Of a stretch of DNA of 63,892 nt, positions 27,809-38,134 are shown piece by piece; the first letter of the stretch is position 1; each line of letters opens with the position of its first letter. Origin of the DNA: a virus; IMG/VR virus record IMGVR_UViG_3300046167_000699, positions 1-63,892 of that record. The stretch is one strand, 5' to 3'. Made by a program: the position numbers and the translations under genes. The notes beneath the pieces were generated by a model. The model had not been told where the DNA came from. It made no database searches and saw nothing but the letters and a program-made list of their open reading frames with translations.

Positions 27809-28981
27809 TTATTTGTAAAAAAGACTAGGGTGAGAAATCATAACTTCTTTTAAAGTTTTATAGCTTTTATCCTCACTGAACACTGCATTTAAATAAGTCC
27901 ACTCTTTTCTTTTTGGATCCCACGTAACTTTAATACTACCTGGATCGGTCGTCGGTCCAAGTTCAAATTCCTTTAATTGAATTGGGCCTGGCACGCTGGA
28001 ATTCTCCTCGTTTTCTAGTAGTTGCATAGCTTCAACCGTGTCTACTAGTTTAGGCTTTATAACATTAGTAGCTGTAGTTCCTCCCCCTTGAGGCTTGGAA
28101 GGCTTTTCTTCAATAAGTGCTGCTCCTCTTGTACTTTCTAAACCATTCATTAGTCTATCTAATACAGTTTCACGAAGCTCGTTAATATCAGATTCTGGGT
28201 CTAAGTCGTCAAACTTAAAAATCTCAAATTGATTGTCTGCTATAAAACTTAAAAGATTTTCTTTACTCCCAATGCTGTTATCTAACTTATTTCTTAACGA
28301 CTCTTTAAGAGCTGGGGTTAAAGGGCCGCGCGCGTTAGATTGGCGCTCTACTTCGTTAAATATATTTGCTGCTGCTTGTTTCGCAGGCTTATTAGATGCC
28401 GGCATTTTAAAACCAGTAGACGAGAACTCACCAAGTCCTTCATCAGACCACATAAGTTCGCCTCTATCATTTACACCGGAAAATGGCGTTGCAGACATAA
28501 CAGTAGCTTTAGCTATTGCTTCATCGTTAAAACCTGCTGTAGAATAATCGTTAAGATCTGTTTTAAAGTCAGCTTTTAACTGCTGCCTTCCATCAATATT
28601 ATTTTTTAAAGAAACTAAACGGTTTTTAAACCCGGTCATTTCGTCCATTAAACTTTGGTATTCCGAACTTGTCTTGTCTTCTATTTTAGAAGCCTTATTC
28701 GCTAAATCAGCATATGCATTTCTCCACGTTACCACCTGGTCTTTAACTAGCTTACCTTCTTCGGGAGTAAAAGACATGTAGTCAATATCATCTTTAAACC
28801 CGTCCATTAATGCGTTAGCTTTAGCTATGCCTTCTTTAGCTTTAGCTTCGCGTGCTTTTTTAGCTTCTAAAGATTTATTATAGCCGGTCATAAATTGACT
28901 ACCCACGTCTTGAAACCTGCCCTGCGTATCTGACACTCTACGTGCCGCCGCCACTACTCCTGATCCTTGTTGCTTAGCCAT
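27809..28981 (-). CDS. Probable internal virion protein
   Basis: A 390-residue mainly helical, Lys/Ala/Glu-rich protein between the 223-residue Ala/Gln-rich protein and the giant ejection protein. That is the position of T7 gp15-like core proteins. The N-terminus (GSGVVAAARRVSDTQGRF) and the following heptad-rich region are typical of such proteins. No enzymatic motif is visible. The assignment rests on gene order and composition. Confidence 0.62.
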   Translation of the reverse strand: MAKQQGSGVVAAARRVSDTQGRFQDVGSQFMTGYNKSLEAKKAREAKAKEGIAKANALMDGFKDDIDYMSFTPEEGKLVKDQVVTWRNAYADLANKASKIEDKTSSEYQSLMDEMTGFKNRLVSLKNNIDGRQQLKADFKTDLNDYSTAGFNDEAIAKATVMSATPFSGVNDRGELMWSDEGLGEFSSTGFKMPASNKPAKQAAANIFNEVERQSNARGPLTPALKESLRNKLDNSIGSKENLLSFIADNQFEIFKFDDLDPESDINELRETVLDRLMNGLESTRGAALIEEKPSKPQGGGTTATNVIKPKLVDTVEAMQLLENEENSSVPGPIQLKEFELGPTTDPGSIKVTWDPKRKEWTYLNAVFSEDKSYKTLKEVMISHPSLFYK

Positions 28982-29652
28982 TATCTTTTACCTAATATTC
29001 TACCAGCATCAGCCAACCCAACACCTAGGCTGCCTAGTTTGCCGAGAGTTTCTGTTGGCAATCCCATTGCAGCACCCACTGCATTACCAACACCCCCCGC
29101 GAATTGCCCTGCAGCGTCAGCTCTTGCTGCCCTCGCTGCTTGGATTGCCTCCTCGCTCGATGCTAGTTCGTTTGCATCTATTTGAAATTCTTCACCAAGT
29201 AATTGAGCTTTTAACGCTCTAGACTGCTCCGCACCGGCTCTCTCCATTGATTGGAGCCTACCAGCTTGTCCAGCTGCTGCCATCTGGTTTCTTTGTTCCT
29301 GCTGACCTATACTTGCAGATGCTTGCTGCGCTGATTGCGCTTGCTGATTAGCTAATGATTGTGCTAACGCAGCGATACCACTACCGCCTGCGGCTTGATT
29401 CATAGATCCCATTATATTAGATAACCCTTGTGCTTGCTGCTGCGCCGCAAAATCCGCTGCTTGAGTATTAACAGTTAGGTCTTCCATTGTGTTCTCTAAG
29501 TTAGAGTACAAGTTAGAAGTATCCTGAGAAAAGTACTGCTGCATAGATTGGTCATACGCCCCCTGCGCTTCGCCTCTTCTAGCTAGTCTTTTTTTACCGC
29601 CGATATATGAAGTGCCGAAATTAACAGCACCACTTAAAATATCTCCGAACAT
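28981..29652 (-). CDS. Probable internal virion protein (Ala/Gln-rich)
   Basis: A 223-residue protein with an N-terminal glycine-containing hydrophobic segment, a Gln/Ala-rich helical middle, and a C-terminal hydrophobic Gly/Ala segment (GQFAGGVGNAVGAAMGL). This composition is that of small podovirus internal core proteins such as T7 gp14 that insert into the host envelope during ejection. It overlaps the next gene by one base. Confidence 0.65.
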   Translation of the reverse strand: MFGDILSGAVNFGTSYIGGKKRLARRGEAQGAYDQSMQQYFSQDTSNLYSNLENTMEDLTVNTQAADFAAQQQAQGLSNIMGSMNQAAGGSGIAALAQSLANQQAQSAQQASASIGQQEQRNQMAAAGQAGRLQSMERAGAEQSRALKAQLLGEEFQIDANELASSEEAIQAARAARADAAGQFAGGVGNAVGAAMGLPTETLGKLGSLGVGLADAGRILGKR

Positions 29653-29683
29653 ATTTAATTAGTTTATAAGTTATTATTACGCA

Positions 29684-32600
29684 TTATTCGCTGCTGATAA
29701 ATATTTCAGAGTTCACCGCGAACAGCTCTTTCTTGCTTGAACTTGAAGTGCTAAATACAGCTTCGCCATAGTAGCCTAACAATCCTGATGTATTAACCTG
29801 GCTGTTTTTGGCAAATAACATAAAGTCGGTAGCCACGGGCGGTACACCGGGTATTGTGCTGGTAAGTCTTATAGAGTTATTTACTCTGTCAACAACAAGA
29901 ACCGTGCCTATGACTCTTAATGTATTACCAGGGTCGTTTGAATAAATAACATCACCGGGTTGCAATGAAACATTAATTTCCCCGTTTATGGTTATTGTAG
30001 TACTACCCGCAGAATGTGCCAGCACGTTGCCTATCCCCTGTACACTAAACTCTTTTAAATCTATATTAGCCAGCGTCGTAGCATCGCCCATTATGTAATT
30101 AAAGTATATGCCTTCGCGCTCTTTCCAGGTACTTACCGTTCCACTTTGTTTATTTGTTGCGATAGAAGCAATCCACCCTTCATCCCCTTCGTACGAGAGT
30201 GTCTTAAAGTTTTTAACGCTTGTTGGGGCATCATTGAATAAAGGTGTAACAGTTGTGTCTTTCTGCACTCCATAGAAGTTTGATCTAGTCGCGTTTGAAT
30301 GTTCGTACAGCTCTCCGTTTTTAAACGTGTAATACTCGTTGTTTAATGATATACCAGCTTCAGGATCGTAAGATAACCTAGTGTTCCACCCGTCAGACTT
30401 TTCTTTAAACGACACGCCTTCGCCGCCAACAACAACATTGTAGGAGCCAGCATCGGAATCATACGATCCTATTATATTAGGGTTAACGTTTGTTTTAAGT
30501 GCATCTTGAAAAAAGAACGACATGCCTTTGTCGCTAATGTCCGTGAGACCGTCTCTTGACAGCCTCATTACAGCGCCCCTGGCTTTGTCTGTAAAATACG
30601 ATCTAAAACCAAATGACGCAAAGGACTCTGGATTTTTAGATATTCCGTATTCACCGACGAAAGGTATTGTTTGCCCCAACACATTAGCGCTAGAAGTAAC
30701 GTTAGTACTACCGTCTGCATTAAATAATGCGTCTTTATTGGCTAGTATTTTAAAGCATTTGTCTTCACAAAGAGCTATTAAATCAGTATCTCTAGCATGC
30801 AGCTTCTGTAGCGTACCATAAGAAACATTTAAACTTTTAGTAATGTTTTCAGCGGTTAGGAACTGATTTGTATTGTTTATTCCACTAATAGAATTAAATA
30901 TACCGCTAAAAATCATTTGCGATCCTAAGCGTTCTTGCCTGTAAGGTTCCTCTAATGTAGAGCTAACTCTAACACCTTTGCCTAACACAGGGGCATTAAA
31001 GTCATCACGTATTCTATCTGACTCTACGCCATTTCCAAAGGAATAACAATTAAACCAATTTAAAGTTTGATAATTTCTAGCAAGATTTATGTCAATTGCG
31101 CCAGAAGCTTCATAGTAAAGATCGATGTCTGCTAGTTCCTCAGGCTCAGTTTCAAAAATAGCTGGGTTTTTAGAAGACTGAATAGTTTCAGTTGTCGTTG
31201 TTTGCTCTGTGTATAAAACAATGCCTACGATTTGCGCAGCAGAGGGAGTACCGCCATACTGAGTGTCGTCAAAATTACGATTTAATGTATATTGCTGGTT
31301 TCTTCCTGAACCATTGCTTTGTCCGGTTCTGGGATAGCCACCAAAATTTAACGTGTCGTCTATGCCGATAATAGTGTATTCGCTTTGGCTTTGCGTATTA
31401 TCCGCGTATAAAAATTTAAATTTACTAGGTATTATTAAATTTTGATAATATTGATAAGCCACATCAGGGAAATAAGATCCACTTCCAGTGCCCCCAAATT
31501 GCGCCGGTAAATCATCTGTTCTTGCTATAGCTAAATTAAATAAATCAGACCCAGCGGTAGGCAGCAAAAAATTTGGATTAGCTGGATCAAGAGCATCTTG
31601 CCACGCTACTAAAGTATCCGTGGAAGTAAGAGTAGAACCAAGCGTTGTTGTTATATTTATTGTGCCACTTTCGACTAGGGGCACTGCTAAGTCTGAAAAA
31701 GCTGCTTTAACGCTATTTATAAAAGTTCCGTTAGGATTTATTTTAACAAAAAATCTACCCGTAAATTCAGGAAGCGCTCTGTTTTCGTTTATGTAAACAG
31801 TAGACCTAAATAAAGTATTAAATGTTGACGTTGTTAGCCACACGTCTACCGGGTCCAGATCCTTTACCAATACTATTTCATACACTGAATATGTAATAGG
31901 CGTAGTGCCAGTTGTTGTATAAATTGCGCCAGTAGGCCCACCATAAGCTATTTCATAAGTTAAAGAAGTACCTCCGCCGGTGGAATTTGAAAAAGATATA
32001 TAGTTCCCTTGAATTATGTTTTCATGGAAATTAGCATTAGTGCCGTTTAAATCGGTACCGTCGGTTATTACATCGCTATTTGGCCCGTAAAACCTTATTC
32101 TATTGCTCCCAACAACAAACCCCCTTGGTGTATCAATACTGGAAAAACCTAAAACATCAGCTCTTGCTACCGCTGTTTGAACTTTCGTTAAACTATCTGG
32201 GGCTTCGTTAGATATAGAATTTATTTTATATCTGTTATTTACCTGTACTGGCAAGTCGTTATCATGCTCTTTTTTAAGTATAATAAACTGACCTTCTTTA
32301 ACTTTATTCCTTTCAGAAGAAGGAAAAGAAAGCCAAACATTGCCATCTACAGAATTGTAATAGCGATCAAGCGCTATGTTATAGTATTCTGGAGTATTGT
32401 TTTTTAAATATATTTTAAATGCGCTTGCCCACGAAGGCGTTATACTGGAAGACGCTAGCTTAGCTTGTATTTGATTTTCTTTGTTTGAGTTTTCTTTTTG
32501 TAAAGAAATAGAACCTGATGTTGAGGTAAATACAGGCGACTCTCTGCCAAAATCATCTAGAAAACTAAAGCCTATTTGATATTTTCTATCTGTTTTTACA

Positions 32601-34060
32601 GACGACTTGCCAAATAATGGATCTGTGTGAGCGGTGTTTATTTGATCAACACTAATAGAGATACTGCTGTTAGGTACGTCATAGTTTTGCACGTAATTTC
32701 CGTAAACTATTCTATTGCCTATAAGCTCTTGCGCTTTTGCTTTTTGAGGTACATTATCAAATAACCTAAGAAGTTGTGAGCTTTCAATTATTCTTCCTAA
32801 AGTATCAGAGGTAATGTCTAATGTTAATACAGGCTGAGGGTTTGAAGCAAAATCAAATTCAAAAGATTCTATTAAATATATATTATTAGATCGAGATCCC
32901 TTATATAATACTTCAATTTCCGCAACATTTTTTGGAAACGTGGCACCACCAAGAGAAGGAAAGTTTGTTAAAGATATTTTTCTTATAACATCTTCCATCC
33001 CAATGTTAAACCCATCTCTACTGGCATATTCAAATTTACCTGCAACAAAAGCTGCTTGAGAAAACGGCGCGTAGGTTGAAAATCTACCGTCTGTGTATTT
33101 GTATCTGTATGAAAATCTTGGAAAATCATTTTTAAATATAGGCTCGTCCTCAACAAGCAGCATATTGAAATCTACTACCGTACTCGGTATACTAGGAGTG
33201 ATGCTTTGTATTGTAATAACAGCACTAATTGTGCCTATGCTTGAAAGCAAACCTATTATTTCGTAATTTTCTACTGCACCGTTATTACCTTGAACTTGTT
33301 TTGTAATAGCAACCTTAGGGTTTGTTAATCCTGTCCAAGTAATAGGAGCGGTCCAAGAAATACCTACAGTATCACCTACGGATAAAGTATTCCATGGCAC
33401 TGAGGGCGATGCGTCTAAGATAGGCGTAATACCAGTACCTGGGCCACTGTATATAGATGGCTGAGCAATTGCGGTTAAAGCTGTTAATGGTGTAGCTGTT
33501 ATAACCGTTACATCAGAAGCTATAAAATCTCTAGCAGCGCCATACACATGAGTTTGTGTAACAAAATCAGTAGAACCGGCTTTAAATGTAGCTATGTTTA
33601 TTACCCTAGGCTCATTAAGGTCATCTGTCCAGTAAAGTAGCCCCTCTAATATATTAACACCCGTAATGAGGTTTAACTTATTAAAGTTTAACACGCCATT
33701 TACATCAACTAGTATAGGGGCTACAATGCCTGTGGTTTGATCGTATTCAACAATAGCGTCCGTGCTAGAATCTGCTGAATTTAAAAACCAATATATTTTT
33801 TCGTTCTGTGAGTCTTTAATAACGCCGATACAAACGGGGTTTTGCAACCCAAAGTTTGATTGCCAAAACACATCTGGGCCAGTGCTTCTTAAGTTCTTTA
33901 TAGTGTTACCAAGTATATTTTCTACGGCGCCTACATCAGATCCTTCAGATGTACTTACCTGAATATTCTGGGCATCGCGATATTGTCCGTTAGGTACCAA
34001 CCTTTCATCAAGGTCTTTGTTCATTTTACCCTGGATAAATGTATGCTGTAGCTTAGCCAT
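29684..34060 (-). CDS. Large tail (nozzle/stabilisation) protein
   Basis: A 1,458-residue structural protein. Its start (FIQGKMNKDLDERLVPNGQYRDAQNI, quoted in part: GKMNKDLDERLVPNG) is a strongly conserved opening in Bacteroidetes podophages and crAss-like phages, where such proteins form the tail nozzle or stabilise the connector. The remainder is beta-rich with many Thr/Ser/Asn loops. Gene order (just after the tail-tube-like protein and before internal proteins) supports the call. It follows the preceding gene by three bases. Confidence 0.8.
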   Translation of the reverse strand: MAKLQHTFIQGKMNKDLDERLVPNGQYRDAQNIQVSTSEGSDVGAVENILGNTIKNLRSTGPDVFWQSNFGLQNPVCIGVIKDSQNEKIYWFLNSADSSTDAIVEYDQTTGIVAPILVDVNGVLNFNKLNLITGVNILEGLLYWTDDLNEPRVINIATFKAGSTDFVTQTHVYGAARDFIASDVTVITATPLTALTAIAQPSIYSGPGTGITPILDASPSVPWNTLSVGDTVGISWTAPITWTGLTNPKVAITKQVQGNNGAVENYEIIGLLSSIGTISAVITIQSITPSIPSTVVDFNMLLVEDEPIFKNDFPRFSYRYKYTDGRFSTYAPFSQAAFVAGKFEYASRDGFNIGMEDVIRKISLTNFPSLGGATFPKNVAEIEVLYKGSRSNNIYLIESFEFDFASNPQPVLTLDITSDTLGRIIESSQLLRLFDNVPQKAKAQELIGNRIVYGNYVQNYDVPNSSISISVDQINTAHTDPLFGKSSVKTDRKYQIGFSFLDDFGRESPVFTSTSGSISLQKENSNKENQIQAKLASSSITPSWASAFKIYLKNNTPEYYNIALDRYYNSVDGNVWLSFPSSERNKVKEGQFIILKKEHDNDLPVQVNNRYKINSISNEAPDSLTKVQTAVARADVLGFSSIDTPRGFVVGSNRIRFYGPNSDVITDGTDLNGTNANFHENIIQGNYISFSNSTGGGTSLTYEIAYGGPTGAIYTTTGTTPITYSVYEIVLVKDLDPVDVWLTTSTFNTLFRSTVYINENRALPEFTGRFFVKINPNGTFINSVKAAFSDLAVPLVESGTINITTTLGSTLTSTDTLVAWQDALDPANPNFLLPTAGSDLFNLAIARTDDLPAQFGGTGSGSYFPDVAYQYYQNLIIPSKFKFLYADNTQSQSEYTIIGIDDTLNFGGYPRTGQSNGSGRNQQYTLNRNFDDTQYGGTPSAAQIVGIVLYTEQTTTTETIQSSKNPAIFETEPEELADIDLYYEASGAIDINLARNYQTLNWFNCYSFGNGVESDRIRDDFNAPVLGKGVRVSSTLEEPYRQERLGSQMIFSGIFNSISGINNTNQFLTAENITKSLNVSYGTLQKLHARDTDLIALCEDKCFKILANKDALFNADGSTNVTSSANVLGQTIPFVGEYGISKNPESFASFGFRSYFTDKARGAVMRLSRDGLTDISDKGMSFFFQDALKTNVNPNIIGSYDSDAGSYNVVVGGEGVSFKEKSDGWNTRLSYDPEAGISLNNEYYTFKNGELYEHSNATRSNFYGVQKDTTVTPLFNDAPTSVKNFKTLSYEGDEGWIASIATNKQSGTVSTWKEREGIYFNYIMGDATTLANIDLKEFSVQGIGNVLAHSAGSTTITINGEINVSLQPGDVIYSNDPGNTLRVIGTVLVVDRVNNSIRLTSTIPGVPPVATDFMLFAKNSQVNTSGLLGYYGEAVFSTSSSSKKELFAVNSEIFISSE

Positions 34061-34063
34061 ATA

Positions 34064-34981
34064 TTAGTGTTTAATCCACTTGGATTGGTTTCTCATTACT
34101 TGCGCTAATTCAGATATCTTAAGATTAGACATACGTAATTTAGCGTTACGTTTAGCAGCAACCATTTCTTTTTTAAATCTCGCTACTTGGTACTCAGGCG
34201 TGTTAGCTCTTGTTCCTAAAATTGCATGAGTAATGTACTTATACACCGCTTCTTCAGCAAACTTGTGCACTCGCATTTCTTCTTCTGTGCCAAGGCCGTC
34301 ACTAATGTACTTTAATGTAATTATGCGGTTTACCATATCCGAACTAAAATGCACAATGCCGTGCAGCTGGTCTATGTAAAAAACCCCGTTCATTTGGGCC
34401 GCCTCCGGTTGCAAACCATAGCGTCTCCCGTAGCGGTACATATTAAAAAGCATACCCTCGTTTAACGCATTGTCTTGCGGATTGTTATATGGTGATCCGT
34501 AGTAATCCGAATTAAACTTCTTAAGCGTTTCAGACTCGTGCGCTTTGAGTATATTACCGGCATGGTCAAAAGTGTATTGATAACTGTTATCCTGTGCAAT
34601 AGCAGAAGGATTACTTGAATCACGAATAGGATATATAATTCTTTCAATACCATTAGCGTCTACCCAAGACATACGTACATAATTAACGTAATCCTGTGGT
34701 AATATCATTGACAGCGAAGGCGGTATTTCTATTTCGTATGCCTTTTGCGAAGGTAGTGTGTCAAAGCTAAATTCTTGAATAGCACGCTGTGCGTGAAAAG
34801 CTACGTCTGTTCTTTTGATCTTGCTTATAATTTTATCTTCACCTACATAGGCTATCATAAAATTATTAACCATATCTTTAAGGCTAACAAACTGGTAGTC
34901 ACCGTAATCTTCATCACCACTATTCCAAACGCCGTCGGCGCCAAGGTAGTAAGCTTCGCTAGTTTGATTTAATAATGCCAT
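34064..34981 (-). CDS. Tail tubular/adaptor protein
   Basis: A 305-residue structural protein with an AFHAQRAIQEFSFDTLPSQK helix-loop segment and an LPQDYVNYVRMSW motif. These are shared features of podovirus tail-tube/adaptor proteins (T7 gp11-like role). The C-terminus is rich in Arg/Lys helices. It lies between the smaller connector protein and the 1,458-residue nozzle protein, as expected for a neck/tail-tube component. Confidence 0.72.
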   Translation of the reverse strand: MALLNQTSEAYYLGADGVWNSGDEDYGDYQFVSLKDMVNNFMIAYVGEDKIISKIKRTDVAFHAQRAIQEFSFDTLPSQKAYEIEIPPSLSMILPQDYVNYVRMSWVDANGIERIIYPIRDSSNPSAIAQDNSYQYTFDHAGNILKAHESETLKKFNSDYYGSPYNNPQDNALNEGMLFNMYRYGRRYGLQPEAAQMNGVFYIDQLHGIVHFSSDMVNRIITLKYISDGLGTEEEMRVHKFAEEAVYKYITHAILGTRANTPEYQVARFKKEMVAAKRNAKLRMSNLKISELAQVMRNQSKWIKH

Positions 34982-34984
34982 GTG

Positions 34985-35671
34985 TTAAGATTTTTCTTGT
35001 TGAGTATTGCGCGCTTCTTCTTGAGCGGCTATTTGGTACACTTGCAATTCGCGTGTTGAAATACCAGCAAGCTCTAGTATTTTCATTACTAATTCTGTTT
35101 CTTCAGAAGCGTGAAGAGGAAAATCCTGAGAGGTGGAAGCATTGTATTGAGCAACGCCGTTAAGTGTATTGTAACCCCACTCTACTGTAGCGGGTCTTTT
35201 AATATAATTACACGTTACACCAGCAGTTAACTCAGCTGTACCATATACTTTGTATCCGTCGTCGCTAGCTACAAAAACAGGTCTTGTATCAGTAGGCTTG
35301 GTTAAAGGCGCTTGATTTATGTATAAAAACTCTTTTTGATTAATTCTTTCGACCTCTGTATTATTATAGATAAGTGTGCCTATCCTGTATAAATCAGAAG
35401 GCACGGTCCAATAATTGTTACTGCGGATCATTGCCGCTGTAGCCTCAAATAAGTTTATTTTTTCGTTGAGAAGGTTGAGCATGTCGGAGAACTCCGTATC
35501 GTTCCCATGCATTCTACCGAACTGGTTAATGTCATAGAAGTATTGCTCGAATAGATCCATCTGTGCTTGATTAGCAAACAGATTAAATTCTTGAGGCGTA
35601 ACATACCCTCGTTGCTCTTTATTGAGTATACTTAATACTCGTTGATAAACAGTGTCTACGCTTACGCTCAT
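34985..35671 (-). CDS. Head-tail connector-type protein
   Basis: A 228-residue protein. Its N-terminal half is helical, with a well conserved KEQRGYVTPQEFNLFANQAQ segment typical of a structural protein found next to capsid genes in Bacteroidetes podophages. A beta-rich region follows. By position between the capsid-associated protein and the tail-tube protein it is a neck or connector component. No enzymatic motif is present. Confidence 0.68.
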   Translation of the reverse strand: MSVSVDTVYQRVLSILNKEQRGYVTPQEFNLFANQAQMDLFEQYFYDINQFGRMHGNDTEFSDMLNLLNEKINLFEATAAMIRSNNYWTVPSDLYRIGTLIYNNTEVERINQKEFLYINQAPLTKPTDTRPVFVASDDGYKVYGTAELTAGVTCNYIKRPATVEWGYNTLNGVAQYNASTSQDFPLHASEETELVMKILELAGISTRELQVYQIAAQEEARNTQQEKS

Positions 35672-35690
35672 AATGTTTTATGTTATTAAA

Positions 35691-35716
35691 GTGGAGACCG
35701 CGTTAGCGATCCCCAC
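35691..35716 (-). terminator. Terminator-like hairpin after the capsid-associated gene
   Basis: A perfect 11-bp stem with two wobble pairs and a TAAC loop. Read on the minus strand it is GTGGGGATCGC then TAAC then GCGGTCTCCAC, followed by TTTAATAA. It lies between two minus-strand genes and could lower expression of the downstream tail genes relative to capsid genes. Confidence 0.75.
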
Positions 35717-35724
35717 TATTTGAC

Positions 35725-36588
35725 TTATAGTCGTTTTTCAATTACATTCAGTACTTCCATACCTTCATCTGTTTTGAAGAATGCAGCAAGCGCTGAATAA
35801 GGGTGTTCGTCAAAAGGAACAGTCATGATCTTGCGTTTATTTTCGCCGTACATAAATGTTCTATTGTCACTTGATAATGTTAGCAATCCACGCTCTGTGG
35901 CTTTGATCCCAATATTTCTTAGTTCCACGTTATCGTCATTGGCTAGTTCTAAGAACAAACCAGGTTGTTTACGCGCAAATATAAGTAAATCTCTTTTAAG
36001 TTCCTTAGAAGAGAGCTCAGATACCTTAGATCCGCTCTGGACCCGCATTATAGCTTCAGCTTGATCGACAGCCATGTCTTTAGCAGCATTAAGTGCCTCT
36101 AATTCCATTTCAATCCAATCAACCTCGTCTTCCGCGATTGACTCAGGTTTATACTCTACAATTATACCGGATGTAACAAACGGGTGTACAGATAAAAACT
36201 TTTGCATTGCTACGTTCTCTTTAGGAACTCTTAAAATACCGTTTCTTAAAACAATACGCCCTAGTGTTACTGTTCCTTCTTGCTCATCAACAAATGGAGA
36301 GCGCTGGTTAGTAGCATAGCGTATTTCTCGCTGGTATCCTTTTTCTTTGTCAAAGTGAAGTAACGGGCTTTTTGCAGAGTGCATTGTAGGGACAGTATAA
36401 GCCAACGGTTCTTTGCCGCTAGCTAGCTCGTACAATCGGTCTTTAAAAACCCATTCATCTTTTTTCTTTGTAAATTTTTTTGTTTCAGGTTGAATAGTTG
36501 CAAGAACTTCTGGTTCTGGTTCAACATATGTTTCAACTTTTGCTTTTGGTGCAGCTTTTTTAGCCGCAGGTGTTTTTGCTGTTGCCAT
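35725..36588 (-). CDS. Capsid-associated structural protein
   Basis: A 287-residue protein immediately downstream of the major capsid gene. It begins with a Lys/Ala/Pro-rich disordered tail, then a folded region containing YTVPTMHSAKSPLLHFD and GYQREIRYATNQ. Such a protein follows the capsid gene in many Bacteroidetes phages, but its role (head completion, decoration or internal) is not established. It sits between two strong terminator-like hairpins and so may be expressed as a separate level-controlled unit. Confidence 0.62.
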   Translation of the reverse strand: MATAKTPAAKKAAPKAKVETYVEPEPEVLATIQPETKKFTKKKDEWVFKDRLYELASGKEPLAYTVPTMHSAKSPLLHFDKEKGYQREIRYATNQRSPFVDEQEGTVTLGRIVLRNGILRVPKENVAMQKFLSVHPFVTSGIIVEYKPESIAEDEVDWIEMELEALNAAKDMAVDQAEAIMRVQSGSKVSELSSKELKRDLLIFARKQPGLFLELANDDNVELRNIGIKATERGLLTLSSDNRTFMYGENKRKIMTVPFDEHPYSALAAFFKTDEGMEVLNVIEKRL

Positions 36589-36616
36589 GATATAATATAA
36601 TTAAATAAAGGTAATA

Positions 36617-36645
36617 ATTACCCCCGCCGCAAGGACGAGGGTAAT
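36617..36645 (-). terminator. Terminator-like hairpin downstream of the major capsid gene
   Basis: A 12-bp stem on the minus strand (ATTACCCTCGTC pairing with GGCGGGGGTAAT, two wobbles) around the loop CTTGC, followed by TATTACCTTTATTT. Strong hairpins directly after capsid genes are common and would protect or terminate the abundant capsid transcript. Confidence 0.78.
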
Positions 36646-36658
36646 ATTAAATTAACGC

Positions 36659-38110
36659 TTATGCGTTAGTTGTTTTCTTCAACAATACGAAGTTGTTGGC
36701 TGCTTGAGTACACATTGTACGCTCTGAAAGGAAGTGAACATTCATTTCATCAGCATCACTAGTGTAATTTCCACCAACTGAGCCAGTAACCCAAGACTTC
36801 ATACGACGATCGTCTGCTTCAGAAGCACGGTAACGAACGTGTAAGAAAGGACGTGAGATGTTCTTGCCTAATTGTTGGTCATAAACAGTAGAAGTACCTG
36901 CAGGGATGATTACCCCTTCAATATCGCCGATAGATCCGCGAGTAGTTGAATCGTTCAAGTATTTCCAGTCAGTCTTGTAAAAGTCATAAGAACCACGACG
37001 GAATCCAGAGAATCCTAAGTTCAATGCCATATCTTCAGAGTTGTCAAATACACCGTAAGATGTACCACCCGCTCCGTAAGAGTTCTGAGCAGCAAGCATA
37101 TTGTCGATAGACAAAGAAGTTGCACGATCCAAGAACATCATGTTCTCTTCAATAGCACCTTGCTTATCAAGCTCAGAAAGAATAGTATCAAACTCAGCTA
37201 GTCCGTTACCACCACCGAAGTCAGCGTTGTTGTAAACTAAGCCGCGCTCTTCTAATACAGAGAACAAACCTTGAGTACCTGCAATTACTTGACCGCCGTT
37301 AGCAGCCGGTGCGTTAAACGTTGATACAGCTTTTTCAGCTTCAACCATAGACATTTCTAGGTAGTCTTCAAAACGTAGACGCGACTCGTGCTCAGACTTC
37401 AAGTACCACATGTAACCAGAAGTTCCAGCTTCAGTAGTTACTTCAACCCAACCGATCTGCGCTGTGTCAGAACCGTTAACGCTGTACTTATCACGTAAGA
37501 TAATAGGCTGGTTAGAAAACTGAGTGAACGAAGCGTCCAATGAGTTGCCAGCTTCTTTAGATCCCTTTCCGTACTCATTACCGTATACAAACAAGCTTAA
37601 GTCTGTAGAATTTACCGCAATACCAGCTGGGGCAAGACCCGCTGCTGTTTCATAAGCTTTAAATGCTACAGTTTGAATAGTAGCTGAAGTAGCAGTAACT
37701 CCTGTAACAAACGCTTTGAAAGTAGTGATAGCTCCACCTGCAAGGCTTTGGCTAACTACTAAAGTCATACCTGGGCCAATCAAAGAAGGCTTGGCAGCTG
37801 TTTGAGTAATCTCTAAAGTACTGGTTGTTTTTAGTCTAACATTATCGTAAGCAATGTGTAGACGACCTTGTTCAGACCATACTACTTGATCAGAGGCCAT
37901 AGGCATTTCTGCCCCCACCATACGTAAGAATCCGCCGATCGTACGATTACCGTAACGCTCTACTTCTTTCTCGTATACCTCAGGAAGAAATTGTTGTGTA
38001 AAATCCATATTCGCTAAAGGAATATAGTTGTCACCGAACAAGCCCTTAACAGGACGTGGTGTTAGGTGCGCTAAATTTGCCAGTGTTGCTGGCGCTGTTG
38101 CAAATGCCAT
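36659..38110 (-). CDS. Major capsid protein
   Basis: A 483-residue protein, placed directly after the scaffold and two genes after the portal. The N-terminal arm leads into a QQFLPEVYEKEVERYGNRTIGGFLRM segment (partial: FLPEVYEKEVERYGNRT). A long mixed alpha/beta body has many small residues, and the end is rich in Asn/Thr. Overall pattern and position fit an HK97-fold shell protein. Its own downstream hairpin is consistent with high expression. Fold family is inferred from pattern and gene order rather than from invariant residues. Confidence 0.88.
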   Translation of the reverse strand: MAFATAPATLANLAHLTPRPVKGLFGDNYIPLANMDFTQQFLPEVYEKEVERYGNRTIGGFLRMVGAEMPMASDQVVWSEQGRLHIAYDNVRLKTTSTLEITQTAAKPSLIGPGMTLVVSQSLAGGAITTFKAFVTGVTATSATIQTVAFKAYETAAGLAPAGIAVNSTDLSLFVYGNEYGKGSKEAGNSLDASFTQFSNQPIILRDKYSVNGSDTAQIGWVEVTTEAGTSGYMWYLKSEHESRLRFEDYLEMSMVEAEKAVSTFNAPAANGGQVIAGTQGLFSVLEERGLVYNNADFGGGNGLAEFDTILSELDKQGAIEENMMFLDRATSLSIDNMLAAQNSYGAGGTSYGVFDNSEDMALNLGFSGFRRGSYDFYKTDWKYLNDSTTRGSIGDIEGVIIPAGTSTVYDQQLGKNISRPFLHVRYRASEADDRRMKSWVTGSVGGNYTSDADEMNVHFLSERTMCTQAANNFVLLKKTTNA

Positions 38111-38134
38111 TTGTGTAAAATTTTAAATGGATTA

